This document shows positions 45,234-54,730 of a stretch of DNA of 64,000 nucleotides, piece by piece. The notes beneath the pieces were generated by a model. The model did no database searches. It was given only the letters and a program-made list of their open reading frames with translations, and was not told the origin of the DNA. The stretch spans positions 1,555,001 through 1,619,000 of the forward strand of contig NZ_JAUTAH010000001.1 in NCBI RefSeq assembly GCF_030818545.1. Reading direction: 5' to 3'. The position numbers and the translations under genes are program-made. This DNA is from Brevundimonas sp. SORGH_AS_0993 (GTDB taxonomy: Bacteria; Pseudomonadota; Alphaproteobacteria; Caulobacterales; Caulobacteraceae). The first letter of the stretch is position 1, and each line of letters starts with the position of its first letter.

Positions 45234-45656
45234 ATGACGACGACCCGAACCATCCTGTTCGACAGCCCCTTCCTTTTGGGGTTCGACCACACCCGCGCCC
45301 TGATCGACCGCGCCGCCAAGGCTGCGGCCGAGAGCTACCCGCCCTACAATGTGGAGCAGATCGGCGACAGCGGCGTGCGGATCAGCTTGGCGGTCGCCGG
45401 CTTCTCGCCGACCGACCTGGCCATCACCCTGGAAGGGCGTCAGTTGACCATCGCCGGCAAGCGCGACGAAGCCGGCAAGGCCGAACAGGCCTTCCTGCAT
45501 CGCGGCATCGCGGCGCGCGGCTTCGTCCGCAGCTTCGTTTTGGCCGACGGGCTGGAGGTCGAGGGCGCCCGGCTGGAACACGGCCTGCTGCACGTTGATC
45601 TGATCCGGCCCGAGGCCGACCGCGCCGTCCGGCGCATCCCTATCACGGCCGCCTGA
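45234..45656 (+). CDS. Hsp20 family small heat shock protein
   Basis: 140 aa alpha-crystallin domain protein. YPPYNVEQIGDSGVRISLAVAGFSPTDLAITLEGRQLTIAGKR is the first sheet of the crystallin core, FLHRGIAARGFVRSFVLADGLEVEGARLEHGLLHVDL the second, and IPI near the C-terminus is the I-x-I oligomer motif. Holdase chaperone resembling IbpA/HspH. Directly followed by DUF1150, a conserved alphaproteobacterial arrangement. Confidence 0.96.
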   Translation: MTTTRTILFDSPFLLGFDHTRALIDRAAKAAAESYPPYNVEQIGDSGVRISLAVAGFSPTDLAITLEGRQLTIAGKRDEAGKAEQAFLHRGIAARGFVRSFVLADGLEVEGARLEHGLLHVDLIRPEADRAVRRIPITAA

Positions 45657-45670
45657 ACACGGCGTCGAAC

Positions 45671-45688
45671 CGCCCGGCGCTCCGGGCG
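45671..45688 (+). terminator. Hairpin between hsp20 and DUF1150
   Basis: CGCCCGG (45671-45677) pairs perfectly with CCGGGCG (45682-45688) around CGCT. It lies between the two genes with no U-tract beyond TTG, so it may only attenuate or stabilise the messenger. Confidence 0.4.
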
Positions 45689-45714
45689 TTGTCAGAATGA
45701 AGGAGGCGGTCCTC

Positions 45715-45966
45715 ATGACGCCGATGACCAAGGAAGACTTCGCGGGCCTGGGCGCCCCCGATCTGGTGTACGTCCGCGAGGTCAAGGCCTCGGACTTGTT
45801 CGATCAGCAGGTCAGGTTCAGGGACGTCGTCGCCGACATCGATCCCGATCAGTCCCTCTATGCCGTGCATGGTGCGGACGGCGAACGTCTGGCCGTCATG
45901 CTGGACCGCGACACCGCCTTCGCCGCCGCCGTGGCCCACGAGCTGGAGCCCGTCTCCGTCCACTGA
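45715..45966 (+). CDS. DUF1150 family protein
   Basis: 83 aa. LVYVREVKASDLFDQQ followed by LYAVHGADGERLAVMLDRDTAFAAAVAHELEPVSVH is the DUF1150 signature. The start is set at 45715 because AAGGAGG sits nine bases before that ATG, while the frame's earlier ATG (45697) would place the ribosome site inside the gene. DUF1150 accompanies Hsp20 in many alphaproteobacteria and is expected to be stress-related; its mechanism is unknown. Confidence 0.9.
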   Translation: MTPMTKEDFAGLGAPDLVYVREVKASDLFDQQVRFRDVVADIDPDQSLYAVHGADGERLAVMLDRDTAFAAAVAHELEPVSVH

Positions 45967-45988
45967 ACGCCGCGAGGCGCGCACGGCC

Positions 45989-46453
45989 TCAGGCGGCGGT
46001 GGCGGGCCGGTCCTTGACGAACAGGGCGCGAATGGCGTCGGTGGTGCGGGCCTGACGCAGCTGCTCGCGCAGTTCTGAAGAGCGCAGGGCGCGCGACACC
46101 GCCGCCAGGGCGCGGAGATGCTCGGCCCCGTCCTTGGGCGGGGCGAACAGGGCGAACAGCAGGTCCACCGGCCGATCATCCACGGCGTCAAACGCCACCG
46201 GCGTGTCAAGCCGCACGAAGACCCCCGTGACCCGCTCGATCTCGCGCAGGCGGGCGTGCGGCACGGCGACGCCCGATCCCAGCCCGGTGGATCCCAGGGC
46301 CTCGCGCTCCATCAGGGCTTCGAAAATGCGCGCTTCCTCGACGCCCAGCACATGGGCGGCCGCCTCGGCCACGGCGTGCAGCGCCTGGCGTTTGGAGGAC
46401 GCGCCTCCGCGCAGGACCACGCCATTGGCGGCGAGCAGATCACCGATGTCCAT
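45989..46453 (-). CDS. ptsN: PTS IIA-like nitrogen regulatory protein
   Basis: EIIANtr of the nitrogen phosphotransferase system, 154 aa. The phosphorylated His lies in GSGVAVPHARL. N-terminal LLAANGVVLRGGASSKRQALHAVAEAAA and VTGVFVRLDTPVAFDAVDDRPVDLLFALFAP are characteristic. GAGG seven bases upstream supports the start. The hpf and rpoN neighbours, same strand and order rpoN-hpf-ptsN, match the classical rpoN cluster. Confidence 0.96.
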   Translation of the reverse strand: MDIGDLLAANGVVLRGGASSKRQALHAVAEAAAHVLGVEEARIFEALMEREALGSTGLGSGVAVPHARLREIERVTGVFVRLDTPVAFDAVDDRPVDLLFALFAPPKDGAEHLRALAAVSRALRSSELREQLRQARTTDAIRALFVKDRPATAA

Positions 46454-46541
46454 GGGACAACCTCACACACGCAAAGTTGCGCGAGCGCCCCTTTAGAGCG
46501 TCCCGCGCCGAAGTCAAACGAAGCCGTTAAGGCCAGAAAGC

Positions 46542-46570
46542 CCCGGCGCGCCCGAAAGGAGCGCGCCGGG
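46542..46570 (-). terminator. Terminator after hpf
   Basis: CCCGGCGCGC (46542-46551) pairs perfectly with GCGCGCCGGG (46561-46570) around a 9-nt loop; on the minus strand it comes 10 bp after the hpf stop and is followed by GCTTTCT. A strong 10-bp stem with a short U-rich tail. Confidence 0.7.
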
Positions 46571-46580
46571 ATCGGTTGTA

Positions 46581-47240
46581 TCAGTGCGCCACGCCGTTGA
46601 CCTTGGCGTGGCCGTTGGAGGACTTGGTCCGCTCGGGGTCGATCCAGCCCACATTGCCGTCCGGCCGGCGATAAACGACCGACAGGCCGCCGTGCGCCGC
46701 ATTGCGGAACAGCACCACCGGATAGCCGGTCATGTCCAGCTCCAGCACCGCCCGGCCCACCGTGATGGTGCGGATTTCGTGTTCGGTCTCGGCGATGACC
46801 ATGCCGACCGGAGGCGGGCCGTCTTCGCCGGCGGAACCGAAAGCGTCGTCGTCCACGCTGTCGGGGTCCCGCAGCACGATGCTGCGGGCGACTTCGCGGG
46901 CGGCGTTTTCGGTCTTTTCGGGCGACAGGCCCTTGGGCCCGATGTGGTGATCCTTGAGCCGGCGCTTGTAGCGACGCACCCGCGTTTCCAGACGGTCCAG
47001 CGCGGCGGTGAAGGCCGAATGGGCGTCCCCGCCGAAGCCGGTCGTCACCAGGGTCTGGCCCGACGCGAGGCGGACCCAACAGTCCACCTTGAAGCCATGG
47101 CCGTCCTTGGACACCACGACCTCGGCGTCGTCACCGCCGCGGGCGAAGTATTTTCCGACCCCGTCTTCGAGTTCCTGGGAGATGCGCGAGCCTAACGCTT
47201 CGCCGACATCCACTTGCTTGCCGCTGACTTGGACTTGCAT
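46581..47240 (-). CDS. hpf: Ribosome hibernation promoting factor, long form
   Basis: 219 aa. N-terminal S30AE/HPF domain (VQVSGKQVDVGEALGSRISQELEDGVGKYFARGGDDAEVVVSKDG) and C-terminal ribosome-dimerisation domain (TVGRAVLELDMTGYPVVLFRNAAHGGLSVVYRRPDGNVGWIDPE), linked by a variable stretch. Long HPF forms 100S ribosomes in stationary phase. Downstream of rpoN in the usual sigma-54 cluster. Confidence 0.96.
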   Translation of the reverse strand: MQVQVSGKQVDVGEALGSRISQELEDGVGKYFARGGDDAEVVVSKDGHGFKVDCWVRLASGQTLVTTGFGGDAHSAFTAALDRLETRVRRYKRRLKDHHIGPKGLSPEKTENAAREVARSIVLRDPDSVDDDAFGSAGEDGPPPVGMVIAETEHEIRTITVGRAVLELDMTGYPVVLFRNAAHGGLSVVYRRPDGNVGWIDPERTKSSNGHAKVNGVAH

Positions 47241-47303
47241 GCGGATAGAACGCCCCGGTCCCGCTTTGGTGTCAATCGGATCACGGTTTTGTGGTCGCCT
47301 GGG

Positions 47304-48806
47304 TCAGGCGACGCGCATCATCCGGCGTCGTTCGACGGAGGACGGAATCCTCAAGGCTTCCCGGTACTTGGCGACAGTGCGGCGGGCGATGTCGATGCCC
47401 GATTCCTTCAGGATTTCGACGATCCGGTCGTCGGACAAAACGTCGCCCTCCACACCCTCCCCGTCGATCATGGTCTTGATCCGGTGGCGGACGGCTTCGG
47501 CCGAATGGGAGGACGCTCCGTCCACCGATTGGATGGCGGCGGTGAAGAAGAATTTCAGCTCGAACACCCCGCGCGGCGTCGAGACATATTTGTTGGAGGT
47601 GACGCGGCTGACGGTCGATTCGTGCATGCCGATGGCGTCGGCCACCGTCTTCAGATTCAGAGGCCGAAGGAACTCGACCCCGAAGGCCAGGAAGGCGTCC
47701 TGCTGGCGCACGATCTCGGACGCGACCTTCAGAATGGTCTTGGCCCGTTGATCCAGCGACTTGACCAGCCAGTTGGCCTGGGCCGCGCATTCCGCAACGA
47801 AGGTCTTCTCCGTTTCGGATCGCGCTCCGGCCTGGACCAGGCCGTGATAGCGCTTGTCCACGAGCAGACGCGGCAGGGTGTCGACGTTCAGTTCCACCCG
47901 CCAGCCGCCGGCCGGATCGGGGCGCACATGGACGTCGGGCACGACCGTCTGGGCCGGTTCGCCGCCGAAGCCCGCGCCCGGCCGGGGCGTCAGGGCCTTC
48001 AGTTCGGCGATCATCTCGGACAGGTCGTCGGCGTCGACGCCGCAGACCCTTCTCAGACCCGCCAGGTCGCGCCGCGCCAGCAGGTCCAGATTGTCCAGCA
48101 GGGCGCCCATGGCCGGGTCGAATCGGTTGCGCTCCATCAACTGCAGCTTTAGGCATTCAGGCACCGAACGCGCCATGATCCCCGTCGGCTCGAAGCCGTG
48201 ACAGATCGCCAGCACGGCCTCGATCCGCGCCAGGGGAACGCCCAGCCGGTCCGCGAACTCGGTCAGTTCGCCGCGCAGATAACCGCCCTCGTCGGTCGCA
48301 TCGATCAAGGTCAGGGCGATGCCGTGGTCCGCCGCCGAAAAGCCGGCCGCCGACGCCTGGGCCTGCAGATGCTCCCAAAGGGTCGGTTCATGGCTGTCGG
48401 GCCGGTCGCCCTCCCCCTCGAACACCTGCCCGCCCTTGCCGGCCGACGACCAGTCGGACAGGCCGGGCTGGGCCTCGTCGGTCAGACGGTCGCTGGTGCG
48501 TTCGCCCGGCGCCGCGTCGCCGTAAACATCGTCCGACCCCGCGTCCAAGGCCGAGCCGGCGACGTCGCCGACCCCGTCGCCAAAGCTCATCTCGGCGTCG
48601 GCGGAGGCGTCCGGAACCGTCGCGATCGGCTCGGGGCCGTCGCCTTCCGGCTCGTCGCGCTGCAGCAGCGGATTGCGTTCCAGCTCGGCCTCGACGAAAT
48701 CCTCCAGTTCGAGGTTCGACAGTTGCAGCAGCTTGATCGCCTGCTGCAGCTGGGGCGTGATGACCAGCCCCTGCCCCTGTCTGACCTCCAGCCTCTGACC
48801 GATCAC
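47304..48806 (-). CDS. rpoN: RNA polymerase sigma-54 factor
   Basis: 500 aa. Region I LEVRQGQGLVITPQLQQAIKLLQLSNLELEDFVEAELERNPLL; an acidic Asp/Glu-rich region II (about residues 50-130); core-binding region with HEPTLWEHLQAQA; the DNA-binding SRVTSNKYVSTPRGVFELKFFF segment and the RpoN box ARRTVAKYREALRIPSS near the C-terminus. The only suitable start is GTG at 48806. Directs nitrogen, flagellar and other enhancer-dependent promoters. Confidence 0.97.
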   Translation of the reverse strand: MIGQRLEVRQGQGLVITPQLQQAIKLLQLSNLELEDFVEAELERNPLLQRDEPEGDGPEPIATVPDASADAEMSFGDGVGDVAGSALDAGSDDVYGDAAPGERTSDRLTDEAQPGLSDWSSAGKGGQVFEGEGDRPDSHEPTLWEHLQAQASAAGFSAADHGIALTLIDATDEGGYLRGELTEFADRLGVPLARIEAVLAICHGFEPTGIMARSVPECLKLQLMERNRFDPAMGALLDNLDLLARRDLAGLRRVCGVDADDLSEMIAELKALTPRPGAGFGGEPAQTVVPDVHVRPDPAGGWRVELNVDTLPRLLVDKRYHGLVQAGARSETEKTFVAECAAQANWLVKSLDQRAKTILKVASEIVRQQDAFLAFGVEFLRPLNLKTVADAIGMHESTVSRVTSNKYVSTPRGVFELKFFFTAAIQSVDGASSHSAEAVRHRIKTMIDGEGVEGDVLSDDRIVEILKESGIDIARRTVAKYREALRIPSSVERRRMMRVA

Positions 48807-48833
48807 GTCCGAAAACCCCGTCCGAAACCCAAC

Positions 48834-48849
48834 TGGCCCGGAACTTGCT
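48834..48849 (+). promoter_or_regulatory. Sigma-54-type promoter match facing away from rpoN
   Basis: TGGCCCG-GAAC-TTGCT matches the -24/-12 consensus TGGCACG-N4-TTGCW at all but one position, with correct spacing. It points into the 235-bp rpoN-lptB gap and the antisense strand of lptB. The rest of the gap shows no supported gene. A match by chance is possible in GC-rich DNA. Confidence 0.4.
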
Positions 48850-49041
48850 GGGGCAGAATGTCGCCGGAGAGGTTAACGTCCGACAAACATCGTCTACTCC
48901 CCTGAAATGGGAAGATGGCGCGGCGCGTCTTCGCGGCGTGACGGAGGGGTCCTTCACCGCATCCCAGGCGCCCGCGGGACTTCAAAAGCCCCTCCACCGC
49001 TCCGCGGCCCCCTCCCCGCTTCGCAGGCAGGAACCCGAGGC

Positions 49042-49833
49042 TCAGACGTAGTTTTCGCCCAGATAGACCCGGCGGACCTCCGGATCGTGCACCGCCTCCT
49101 CGGCCGTGCCCTCGAACAGCACGGCGCCGCCCGAGATGATCGAGACCCGGTCGGTGATGTCCAGGGTCTCGCGCACATTGTGGTCGGTGATCAGCACCCC
49201 GATCCCCTGCCCGGCCAGATAGCGGATCACCGAGCGGATGTCGGCGATGGCCAGGGGGTCGATGCCGGCGAAGGGTTCGTCCAGCAGGATGAAGGACGGC
49301 CGCCCGGCCAGGGCGCGCGCGATCTCCACCCGCCGCCGCTCGCCGCCCGACAGGGCCGTGGCGCGGGCGTGGCGCAGACGTTCGATGTTCAGTTCGGCCA
49401 GCAGGCGGTCGGTCTCGGCCTCGACCTGCTTCGGCGGATAGTTCAGCTCCACCACCGCCTTGACGTTCTGCTCGACCGTCATGCCGCGGAAGATCGAGGC
49501 TTCCTGCGCCAGATAGCCCAGGCCCATCCGACTGCGCTGGTACATGGGCTGGGCGGTGATGTCCTCTCCGTCCAGCCAGATCGAACCCGAATCCGGGGGG
49601 ATCAGGCCGGTGATCATGTAGAAACAGGTGGTCTTGCCCGCCCCGTTCGGCCCCAGCAGGCCCGCCACCTCGCCCCGCTGGACGGTCAGGGAGACGTCGC
49701 GCACCACCTGGCGCGGTCCGAAGGCGCGGGCGATGTTGCGCACCCGCAGGCCCTTTTCGGCGCGCGCGGGGGCTTGGACCGGCGCGGCCGCCGGTTCGTC
49801 CCGGTTCAGTGCGGAAAGCTCCTTGCGCGCCAA
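49042..49833 (-). CDS. lptB: LPS export ABC transporter ATP-binding protein
   Basis: ATPase of the LptB2FG lipopolysaccharide exporter; 263 aa. Walker A GPNGAGKTTCFYMITGL, Q-loop DGEDITAQPMYQRSRMGLGYLAQEASIF, signature LSGGERRRVEIARAL, Walker B FILLDEPFAGIDPLA and the H-loop VLITDHNVRETL. A 30-residue N-terminal extension depends on a TTG start without a good ribosome site, so the real start may lie later (a GTG near residue 37). Follows lptA by 10 bp. Confidence 0.95.
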   Translation of the reverse strand: MARKELSALNRDEPAAAPVQAPARAEKGLRVRNIARAFGPRQVVRDVSLTVQRGEVAGLLGPNGAGKTTCFYMITGLIPPDSGSIWLDGEDITAQPMYQRSRMGLGYLAQEASIFRGMTVEQNVKAVVELNYPPKQVEAETDRLLAELNIERLRHARATALSGGERRRVEIARALAGRPSFILLDEPFAGIDPLAIADIRSVIRYLAGQGIGVLITDHNVRETLDITDRVSIISGGAVLFEGTAEEAVHDPEVRRVYLGENYV

Positions 49834-49843
49834 GACGGGGGAC

Positions 49844-50347
49844 TCAGTTGCTGCTGGGGTAGAAAACGCCCTGGATGCGATTTCCGGCGGCGCCGCGCGG
49901 GGCGCCCGCCATGGTCGCGGCGTCGGTGTTGACGTTGTAGGTCAACCGCCCGCCGGTCAGCACGTTCTGGCCCTGGGTCAGGACCACGTCGCCCGTAACG
50001 ACCACCTCGCCCGTACCGATGGCGTAAACGGCGCGGTCCCCGCGCATCGACTGGGTCGGGGTCACGAAATAGACCGTGCCCGTCGCCTCCACCCGGTCCG
50101 GATCGCCCGAGGCCTTGCGGTACAGGGTGATGGCGTCGGCCCGGATGCGGTTCTGGCCCTGCGTCACCTCGGCGCGACCGCGCAGGGTGATGCGCTCGGC
50201 GGTCTGTTCGCCGCTGTCGGCGCCGAAGGCGATCGGCTGGTTCGAGGCGACGCTGCGGCCCGCGCTTTGGGCGTCGCCCACCGCCGGCAGGGTCACGACC
50301 GCCAGGGCCGCGACCCCCGCCAGGATTTTCGATGTCATCGCCGTCAT
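49844..50347 (-). CDS. lptA: LPS transport periplasmic protein LptA
   Basis: 167 aa. Signal peptide ending near PAVGDAQ, then an OstA-like beta-jellyroll: AERITLRGRAEVTQGQNRIRADAITLYRK, DRVEATGTVYFVTPTQSMRGDRAVYAIGTGEVVVTGDVVLTQGQNVLTGGRLTYN. LptA bridges inner and outer membrane for LPS. The ATG at 50347 overlaps the lptC stop; a second ATG at 50338 is possible. Confidence 0.93.
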   Translation of the reverse strand: MTAMTSKILAGVAALAVVTLPAVGDAQSAGRSVASNQPIAFGADSGEQTAERITLRGRAEVTQGQNRIRADAITLYRKASGDPDRVEATGTVYFVTPTQSMRGDRAVYAIGTGEVVVTGDVVLTQGQNVLTGGRLTYNVNTDAATMAGAPRGAAGNRIQGVFYPSSN

Positions 50348-51003
50348 TCGCCTGATCCCGAGGGATTGATGGTCCCGCTTATCTTGGTGTCGCCGGAGCC
50401 GTTGAAAACCACCCGCCGTCCCTGATCGTAGATCGCATAGGACGAAGCGTTGATGGTTCCAATAGGGCCGACACCCTGAACGCCCTTTGAACCCGTGATG
50501 ATTCCGGTGTTGGTGTCGACCACCGCCTCGGGCGTGGTCAGGACGAAACCGCTTCCGCCGTCCGAAATCCGGACGTTCGGGCCGATGGTCACGGTGCGCC
50601 CCTGTTCGTCGTAGGTCCCGCCGTCGGCCGTCAGCTCCGTCACCTTGCGCCCCCCCAGGTTCAGCCGCAGGGCCGGGCCGACCAGGCGGAACTGGCCGGT
50701 CCTGGGGTCGCGGATCGCCCCTTGCGCGCCCACGGTGAAGGCTCTGCCCTGCGCGTCCTGGCCGTGGAAGAGGGGCTTGTCCAGCCGCACTTCCTGACTC
50801 TGGCTGGCCTTGCGCTCCACCCCCGACATGACGGTGCGGAACACGGTCCAGGTCAGGGCCCCGCCCGCCAGCACCAGGATGATGATCGGCAGCACCCGAC
50901 GGTACAGCCGCACCCGGCGCGAGCGCGCGCGCCAGCGTTCGCCGGCCAGGGCGACGCGGGCCTCGTCGGCCGCGATGCGGGACTGTTCGCCGGGATCGGT
51001 CAA
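50344..51003 (-). CDS. lptC: LPS export protein LptC
   Basis: 219 aa. A single N-terminal membrane helix (about residues 38-58, LPIIILVLAGGALTWTVF) and a periplasmic LptC jellyroll (VRLDKPLFHGQDAQGRAFTVGAQGAI ... AVVDTNTGIITGSKGVQGVGPIGTINASSYAIYDQG). Start inferred at TTG 51003 just after the upstream stop, with GAGG five bases before it; the frame is open further upstream but only through the exonuclease gene. Overlaps lptA by ATGA. Confidence 0.9.
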   Translation of the reverse strand: MTDPGEQSRIAADEARVALAGERWRARSRRVRLYRRVLPIIILVLAGGALTWTVFRTVMSGVERKASQSQEVRLDKPLFHGQDAQGRAFTVGAQGAIRDPRTGQFRLVGPALRLNLGGRKVTELTADGGTYDEQGRTVTIGPNVRISDGGSGFVLTTPEAVVDTNTGIITGSKGVQGVGPIGTINASSYAIYDQGRRVVFNGSGDTKISGTINPSGSGE

Positions 51004-51010
51004 GCGCGCC

Positions 51011-51625
51011 TCAGCTGTGGGCGAAGATGTCGACCTCGTCCCAACCGGCGAGATCGAGCGCCGAACGGCTCGGCAGGAAGTCGAAGCATCTGGCCGCCAG
51101 TTCGGTGCGGCCTTCGCGCGCCAGCATCTGGTCCAGCCTCGCCTTGGCGGCGTGCAGATAGAGGACGTCCGACGCCGCATAGTCCAGCTGCGCCGGGCTA
51201 AGGGCGTCCGCCCCCCAATCCGACGACTGCTGCGCCTTGGACAGGTCCACCCCGACGGTCTCGCGCACCACGTCCTTCAGCCCGTGCCGGTCAGTATAGG
51301 TGCGCGCCAGTTTGGAGGCGATCTTGGTGCAATAGACCGGGCGCGTCTCCACGCCGAGATGAAGCTGGAACATGGCGATGTCGAACCGGCCGAAGTGGAA
51401 GATCTTCAGCACCTTCGGGTCGGCCAGAAGCCGCTTCAGATTCGGGCAGTCGTAACCGGGCCGGCGCATCCGCACGACATGGGCGTTTCCGTCGCCGGAC
51501 GACAGCTGGACCACGCACAGCGGATCGCGCCGGAAGCGAAGCCCCATGGTCTCCGAATCGACGGCGACCTCGGCCCCCAGATCCAGATCGTCGGGCAGGT
51601 CGCCCTCGTGCAGATAGACAGTCAT
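51011..51625 (-). CDS. Ribonuclease D-like 3'-5' exonuclease
   Basis: 204 aa, only the DEDDy catalytic domain, without the HRDC domains of E. coli RNase D. Catalytic acidic residues are visible in VAVDSETMGL (Asp, Glu), HFGRFDIAM (Asp) and LDYAASDVLYL (Tyr, Asp). Short RNase D-like proteins of this type next to lptC occur across alphaproteobacteria. Likely trims stable RNA 3' ends. First gene of the lptC-lptA-lptB run. Confidence 0.93.
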   Translation of the reverse strand: MTVYLHEGDLPDDLDLGAEVAVDSETMGLRFRRDPLCVVQLSSGDGNAHVVRMRRPGYDCPNLKRLLADPKVLKIFHFGRFDIAMFQLHLGVETRPVYCTKIASKLARTYTDRHGLKDVVRETVGVDLSKAQQSSDWGADALSPAQLDYAASDVLYLHAAKARLDQMLAREGRTELAARCFDFLPSRSALDLAGWDEVDIFAHS

Positions 51626-51819
51626 GCGCGGTTCTTACACGGCCAAGGCCCGCGACGAAACGGCCTCAATCAGCTGGCCGCCGCGCGTGTTCCAATAGGC
51701 CAAACGACAACGGCGCCGCACCCTTCGATACGACGCCGTTTGAAAAGTGGCGCCCATAAGACTGCTAGACTCAGGACTCATGGCGCCAGCGCAGGCCGTT
51801 TTCGGCCTAAGATTCGGCC

Positions 51820-51842
51820 CGCCCCTGATCCAATCGGGGGCG
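51820..51842 (-). terminator. Hairpin downstream of the TonB-dependent receptor
   Basis: CGCCCCTGAT pairs with ATCGGGGGCG around a CCA loop (51820-51842; one G-T pair), 20 bp beyond the receptor stop on the minus strand. A second GGCC-rich hairpin follows. The stem is strong but the following U-tract is weak (GAATCTT). Confidence 0.55.
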
Positions 51843-51861
51843 AGCCTTGGTTTGTAGCGGC

Positions 51862-54730
51862 TCAGTAGGAATAGGCCAGGCGGACCAGGAAGTTACGGCC
51901 GGGCTCCATGTAGTCCTTCTGATAGGAGGGGCTTTCGCCCTTGGTTGTGTAGTAGCGATGACCGTCCAGGATGTTCTGCACGTCCAAGTCCATCGTCAGG
52001 CCGGGACGGGAAGGTGTAGCGCGAGTGGAAGTCCAGGCTCTTGTTGGGCTGGACCCACTTGTCGATGGAGTTGTCGCGCAGGTCTTCGATATAGGCGCCC
52101 TGGTACTGATAGGACAGGCGGGCTTCGAAGCCGTACTTCTGATAGGTCAGAGAGGCGTTGTAGATCAGGTCCGGGGCCTGGATGAAGGAGATCGGACGGC
52201 CGTGGCGATAGTCTAGGCCCGTCTCGGCCTCGCTGACTTGGCGGGTCAGATTGGCCTCCACGCCGAAGCCATCGAACGGCGCCGCCATCCCTTCGAAGGA
52301 TTTGATCAGGTTCAGCTCGACGCCGGTGATTCGCGCCGTTTCACCGTTCTTGGGCTGGGTGACAGTGATTGTGCCTTCTTGGGTATCGGCGTCCACGGCG
52401 CTGCCGTTGGTGAAGATGAAGTGATCGATCTTCTTGTGGAATACGCCGATCGACACCAGGCTGGAGCGGTCGGGATAATATTCCGCCGAGACGTCCAGGT
52501 TCAGGGCTTCGGCCGGCTTCAGGTCCGGGTTGCCCCGGCTGATGGAGACGATGTCGCCCAGGGTCTGACCCGGACGGGGCGCCGCCCGGCCGATGCTGAC
52601 GCCGCGCGAAATGTTGCTGAACTCCGGCCGCGAGAAGCTGGTCCAGATGGCGCCGCGATAAACGAAGGTCTCCGACGGACGATACACGGCAGTGATGCCG
52701 GGCAGGACATTGGTGTAGTGGCTGTTGGTGTCGCCAAAGTCGGCCTGTGCGCCGTCCTCGATCCAGTTGGTGTTGGTGACTTCGGTATGTTCGACGCGAA
52801 CGCCGGCGATTACGTCCAGAGCGTCGAACTGGAAGCTGGCCAGGCCGTAACCCGCGTAGATCGTCTCTTGCCCACGCTTGTCGCCGGAGTTCAGATCCGC
52901 ATAGGAATAGCTGATCGGATTGGCCTTCTGGGCCGCTTCGATGGCGGCGGTCACGCGGTCGCGGTTCAGGATGGCGCCGTAGTAGTAGCGGCCGTTCAGA
53001 ACAGTGGGGACCTCGCGGTCGATCAGGCCGGACTGGGCCAGGGTCTTGCCGGCCAGAGGCGTTTTGTCGAACGAACCGCCCCAGATCGGCGTGCTGTCGT
53101 ATTCCCGCTCGGACCGCAGAACCTTTACCCCCGCCTTCAGGTGACGGACGACGCCTTCCATGTCGTAGATGGCGTCGAAGCGGAAGGCGGTGCGGGCGTC
53201 GGTCTGCTTGTCGCTGCTGCGGCCGCCGCCGTCATAGGGCAGCAGATCGGGATCGTTCGGCGCACTCTGAGCGAAGGCCGGAAGCTGCGGCATGGGGAAG
53301 CGCGGATCGTAGGACGACCATAACAGGCCCGTCTGCGTGAAGGGCGCCGAACAGGCGTCGCAGTTGTAGGAGACCGAATAGTTGTCGGGCCCGCCCTTTT
53401 CCCCGGCGCTGTAGCTCAGGTCATAGTCCAGGGTCAGGCGGTTCAGACGGCTCTGGCCGCCCAGATTGATGGTCCCTAGGGTCGAAGTCTGATCCAGGGT
53501 CTGGAAGGTGCGGGCGAACTGGAAGGTCTCGGGCTTCCACACGCCCGACCGGCCGAACAGCGACCAGTAGGACGAACTGCTGCCGCGGTCAGCGTCGGTG
53601 ATCAGACCGTCGCCGTCGAAGTCTTTGATCTGGGCGGTGGTGTAGCCGTAGATGCGGCCCTTGGCGCCGTAGCCGACCACGGCCTTGTCCGGCTGGATCA
53701 GGCTGACGTCTTCCAGATCGACCTGCTGGAGGCGCTTGGTCTTGCGGCTGCGGAAGTCGGTGTAGTCGTTCGTGCCGGTTCGCTCCAGGCGGCTATACTG
53801 TCCACGCAGATAGAAGTCGTGACGGTCGCCGCGATAGTCGAACGAAAAGTTGCCGCCGAACCGCTCCTGTTCGATGCGGCGGTAGTCGAGGTCGATGCCG
53901 GGCAGATACATCGAACGGGCGTCGATCTCCTCGGTGCTGTTGCGGCGCCAGCGATAGGGCTCCCACTCGCCGTCGTTCTCGGTCTCCTCGTTCAGGCCGT
54001 TGCTCTTGCCATAGTTAAGGGACACAAAGGCGCCGAAACGGCTGTCAGACGGCAGGCGGCTGGCGAAATCCAGCTGGACCTGACCGACGCCGTCCTTCTC
54101 GCCCTGTTCCTGAGCCCGGTCGTTGATCCCGTAGCTGAGGAAGGCGCGTGCGACAGACTTGGCGAAGTCGAAGGCCGTCGGGGTCTGGAAATTCACCGAA
54201 CCGCCGATGGCGTCGCCGTCCATGTCCGGCGTCAGGGTCTTGGAGACGGTGATGCTCTTCAGACCGTTGGGCGGCAGGACCGTCATCGACATCTTGCGGC
54301 TGTCGGGATCGGTCAGTGCGACGCGGACGCCGTTGATCGAATAAGCGTTGAAGGTGCCAGCTAGGCCGCGGACGGACACATACTCGCCCTCGCCGGTCTC
54401 CTGGTTGACCACGACGTTAATGCCCGGCGCGCGGGCCAGGGCGTCGGCGACGTTGGCGTCGGGCAGCTTGCCCAGATCGTCGGACGAAATCACACTGGAC
54501 ACCACGCCCGAGCGGCGCTGGGCCTCGATGGCGTTGGCGGTGCTGAGGCGCTGACCGGTCACGACGACCTCGTCCACCTCGGCGGGCGTCGATTGCGGCG
54601 TGATGGTCTGGGCGTGAGCGGCCGTGGCGACCAGGGCGGCGGACCCCGCCATGAGAACGGCGCGCAGGCCGGCCCCGGCGAAGGGGTGACGGTGAATGGC
54701 CCGTTCCCGGGCGATAAGATGACGCGACAT
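51862..54730 (-). pseudogene. TonB-dependent receptor with a frameshift near the 3' end
   Basis: Outer-membrane receptor of about 950 aa. Signal peptide ends at ATAAHAQ; TonB box EVDEVVVTGQR; plug domain with DLGKLPDANVADALARAPGINVVVNQETGEGEYVSVRGL; long beta-barrel. GGAG lies six bases before the ATG at 54730. Near the C-terminus, at 52001-52013 (two GGG runs), the frame shifts: the visible frame ends at 51893 with unrelated residues, while the next frame reads MDLDVQNILDG...RNFLVRLAYSY and stops at 51862, the expected terminal strand with a C-terminal aromatic. Either a one-base insertion or a sequence error. Position beside phosphonate genes suggests a related substrate. Confidence 0.88.

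Noticed and set aside
48907..49932. 341-residue plus-strand frame downstream of the sigma-54-like site
   Set aside because: Mostly antisense to lptB with shadow composition; considered as a target of the promoter match but not credible as protein.
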